Shown: positions 18,684-20,256 of the stretch, in pieces
How the letters are laid out: every line of letters begins with the position of its first letter
Numbering within the stretch: the first letter of the stretch is position 1
Origin: Priapulus caudatus
Taxonomy: Eukaryota > Priapulida > Priapulimorpha > Priapulimorphida > Priapulidae
Reading direction: 5' to 3'
Assembly (NCBI RefSeq): GCF_000485595.1
Contig: NW_014580153.1
Location: forward strand, 1-20,256
DNA length: 20,256 bases
Translations under genes and position numbers: made by a program
The notes under the pieces: model-generated
What the model saw: the letters and a program-made list of their open reading frames with translations, nothing else
Told to the model about the DNA's origin: nothing
Databases searched by the model: none

Positions 18684-19240
18684 CCCGCCAGTGGCGAATA
18701 GCAACGGCAAACGCTGCCCTTGGTTTGTCGCGATCGCCGGCGGGTGGGGCGAATATCAGCAATGTGTCCTTATTTCGCAACGCGGGCGGGTGGCGAAGAT
18801 ATAATTTGCGAGGTTCTGATTTACTGTCAGCACTCGGGCAGGTACCCTTTCAGTCGTACATTCCCGGAGGTCCATGGGCAGACAGCGACGGTGCCGTTTG
18901 TCGTTCCTATAGCCGAAAAATTAAACTATCTCGTAGATAGTAATTCTCGTAGTAATTAGTAATAATCTCGCGTTTGTGCCATAGTTAATAATCTTATCTA
19001 CAATGCTTCACGTTTGCTCGCAAGCACTCGCGGCTACATGTTCAGCTATGGCTAATGTATGGGCTAACTGTCGGCTTGCGGACGTCGTCGCCGCTGACTG
19101 CCAGATAATATTCTTCGGGCCGTTCTTATACGTTCAAGTGAGCAGGCAGGCGCTGACAGCACGTGTGGGCAATGGTAAAAATATTATCCATACATTCTTA
19201 CTGTCGCTCGCGCATCGCCGTCCACGATGTTTGTGCTATG

Positions 19241-19281
<41 letters not shown>

Positions 19282-19510
19282 GTGTGTGTGTGTGTTTAGT
19301 GTAGGTGTGTGTAGCAGTGGTGCTGGTGTGTGTTGTGTGTGGGTGTGTGTTGGTGGTGTGTGGTGTTTGGTGTGCTGGTGTGTGTGGTGTACGAGTGTGT
19401 GTGTGTGTGTGTCGTGTGTGTGTAGGTGTGTGTGTGGGTGTGGTGTATAGTGTGTGTGTGCGTTGTGTGTGTGTGTATGAGTGTGCTGTGGTGTCGGTGT
19501 GTGTGTGTGT
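18684..19510 (+). repeat. Array unit 8
   Basis: The last recognisable copy. The core is about 550 bp with a duplicated TAGTAATtCTCGTAG/TAGTAATAATCTCG segment near 18935-18970. The TG tract runs from about 19235 to 19510, after which non-repeat sequence begins. Confidence 0.75.
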
Positions 19511-19689
19511 CGTTACACTGCGACAAGCGTGTAAACCCGAGGTACCATTCATGTCGTTTGACACCCGACTTTCTAACGCGGGATTATACGTCAAACGCCG
19601 GAGGACGTCCAGATCCACGGGTTAGAATAGCTGCAGATTATGGTTCCGCAGCGAGAGGTGTGGCGCACAGAGTGGCTAAGATGTATTAA
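19511..19689 (+). other. Protein-like open stretch after the array, unrecognised
   Basis: The frame ending at 19689 leaves the TG tract and reads LTPDFLTRDYTSNAGGRPDP, then RVRIAADYGSAARGVAHRVA before its stop. Composition looks more protein-like than the repeat frames, but no domain or splice site supports it. Confidence 0.15.
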
Positions 19690-19841
19690 AACACGCCAGT
19701 AGAATTTTTTGTTTGGCGCATTGGGCGTAGTCCGTGTCCGTTAGTAGCGTTTATGGTAACGCATGCATGGTGTGTGTATCCACGGACGGCTGGCAGATGA
19801 CCGCATCGAGCGAACAAGTTATGATCAATTTGACCTATAGC

Positions 19842-20068
19842 ACACGTCGTCCTCGTTATCGGCGCCGGAAGTGTACCATCAGCGACGCGTGTCCTTCGAT
19901 GTGAGCCGAAGTAGTAGCACACCACAGTTACATAATTTGCGCGGGAATTGGCGAGTGGAAGTAGATGTCCCGACCCATGGGCAGACATTTGCGCCTCCAG
20001 GAGAATGCCAGGAGTCGGCGTTGGACGGCGCCTTTGGGATAATAAAATGCAATTTTGTTGGGAAAAGG
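19842..20068 (+). CDS. Possible internal exon of an unknown gene
   Basis: An open frame after a stop near 19839 reads RRVSFDVSRSSSTPQLHNLR, then GNWRVEVDVPTHGQTFAPPG and ECQESALDGAFGIIKCNFVG, followed by KR|GTAAGG, a good donor at 20069. No ATG fits the start, so it would need an upstream acceptor. The peptide has balanced composition, but I do not recognise a family. It could be a host exon or a TE exon. Confidence 0.25.
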
Positions 20069-20134
20069 GTAAGGTTTATTATTCTTCTAGTTATGAAATT
20101 ATACAATAACTTGAATGCAGCGTTAATAAATTAG

Positions 20135-20256
20135 GGCTGACGGGCGTGGGGATTCACCGGGCATGTGACCATGGTGTGGGCATGGAACAAAATGGGGGAT
20201 GCGGAGCAAGGGGGACCCGGGAAGGGGGGGATGGAACATTGGGGTGGGCGAGCCAT
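20135..20256 (+). other. G-rich window end
   Basis: G-runs (GGGGG, GGGGGGG) and repeated ATGGAACA are seen. It is low-complexity intergenic or intronic sequence, with no gene. Confidence 0.5.

Larger units (their letters stand above)
12340..19510 (+). repeat. Tandem array: eight diverged copies of a core plus (TG)n unit
   Basis: Recurring landmarks in the same order define the unit: GCGAATAGCAGCAAATGTGT, TCCTTATTCGCACC, a GGTCAAAAATGGCAGACAGC block, GAGGTGCCGGTTGTCG, a GCATAGTAAAAATCTTATCT block, ATGCTTCACTTTGCTCGCAG, TGGCGCTGCGGACGTCGTCG, ATAATATTCTTCGGCCGTTC, GGCAGGCTGACAGCACGTG, and then a long degenerate (TG)n. The GGCAGGCTGACAG landmark falls near 12731, 13466, 14424, 15676, 16778, 17510, 18438 and 19148, so the period varies from about 0.7 to 1.25 kb, mostly through the TG tract. 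Copies differ by very many single-base indels. No gene is contained; Cys/Val or His/Thr frames in the TG tracts are artefacts of simple sequence. Confidence 0.9.

Noticed and set aside
12340-19510. CRISPR-like or structural RNA array
   Set aside because: The unit is about 1 kb with microsatellite tails in a eukaryotic context; there are no short uniform repeats and spacers.

Overview
The window is a piece of a eukaryotic, animal nuclear genome. Genes are split by GT-AG introns, non-coding sequence dominates, and there are several families of short inverted-repeat (MITE-like) elements, remnants of two kinds of retroelement and long microsatellite-bearing tandem repeats. The interspersed repeats (the CCGTCCGTCCG-type repeat near 5260-5640 and the 'CTCTATAACTC..CCCCTAATTGACCTAGC' repeat near 1970-2249) look like families I associate with molluscs and other lophotrochozoan or marine invertebrates. 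That placement is a recollection, not a search result. No rRNA, tRNA or CRISPR was seen.

Region 1 (1-8614) holds the main gene. Nine exons on the + strand (358-451, 821-981, 1824-1937, 2592-2738, 3611-4241, 4685-4923, 6747-6922, 7158-7295, 7858-8614) join with consistent phases into one uninterrupted frame of 818 codons. The product is a Mutator-like (MULE) transposase-type protein. It has a CaRF/ALS2CR8-like Cys/His N-terminus, a DDE core with candidate residues D307, D368 and E484, a C/H insertion, a CxCx(9)CxH SWIM zinc finger (C600, C602, C612, H614) and a basic C-terminal tail. Its introns carry at least four other inserted repeats, while the coding frame stays clean.

Region 2 (about 8610-12250) is downstream sequence made of TE debris. 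It includes the antisense 3' end of a retroelement polyprotein with one in-frame stop, a scrap of non-LTR reverse transcriptase, a second foldback MITE in opposite orientation to the one in intron 2, and a foldback element with telomere-like TTAGGG repeats in its loop. A short inverted repeat at 153-185 and 11887-11923 encloses the whole gene and may be what is left of the MULE ends.

Region 3 (about 12247-19510) is a tandem array of eight diverged copies of a roughly 0.7-1.3 kb unit. Each copy has a core of about 0.5-0.77 kb followed by a degenerate (TG)n tract of about 145-530 bp. Copies differ largely by single-base insertions and deletions, which looks like under-corrected long-read sequence as much as biology. 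The many long reading frames in the TG tracts (Cys/Val or His/Thr runs) are not genes.

Region 4 (19511-20256) is post-array flank with one or two protein-like open stretches that I cannot identify, ending in a G-rich segment.

The most interesting object is the intact multi-exon MULE gene. It is either a young, intron-rich autonomous element whose ends have decayed or a domesticated transposase. I see no multi-gene system beyond this.
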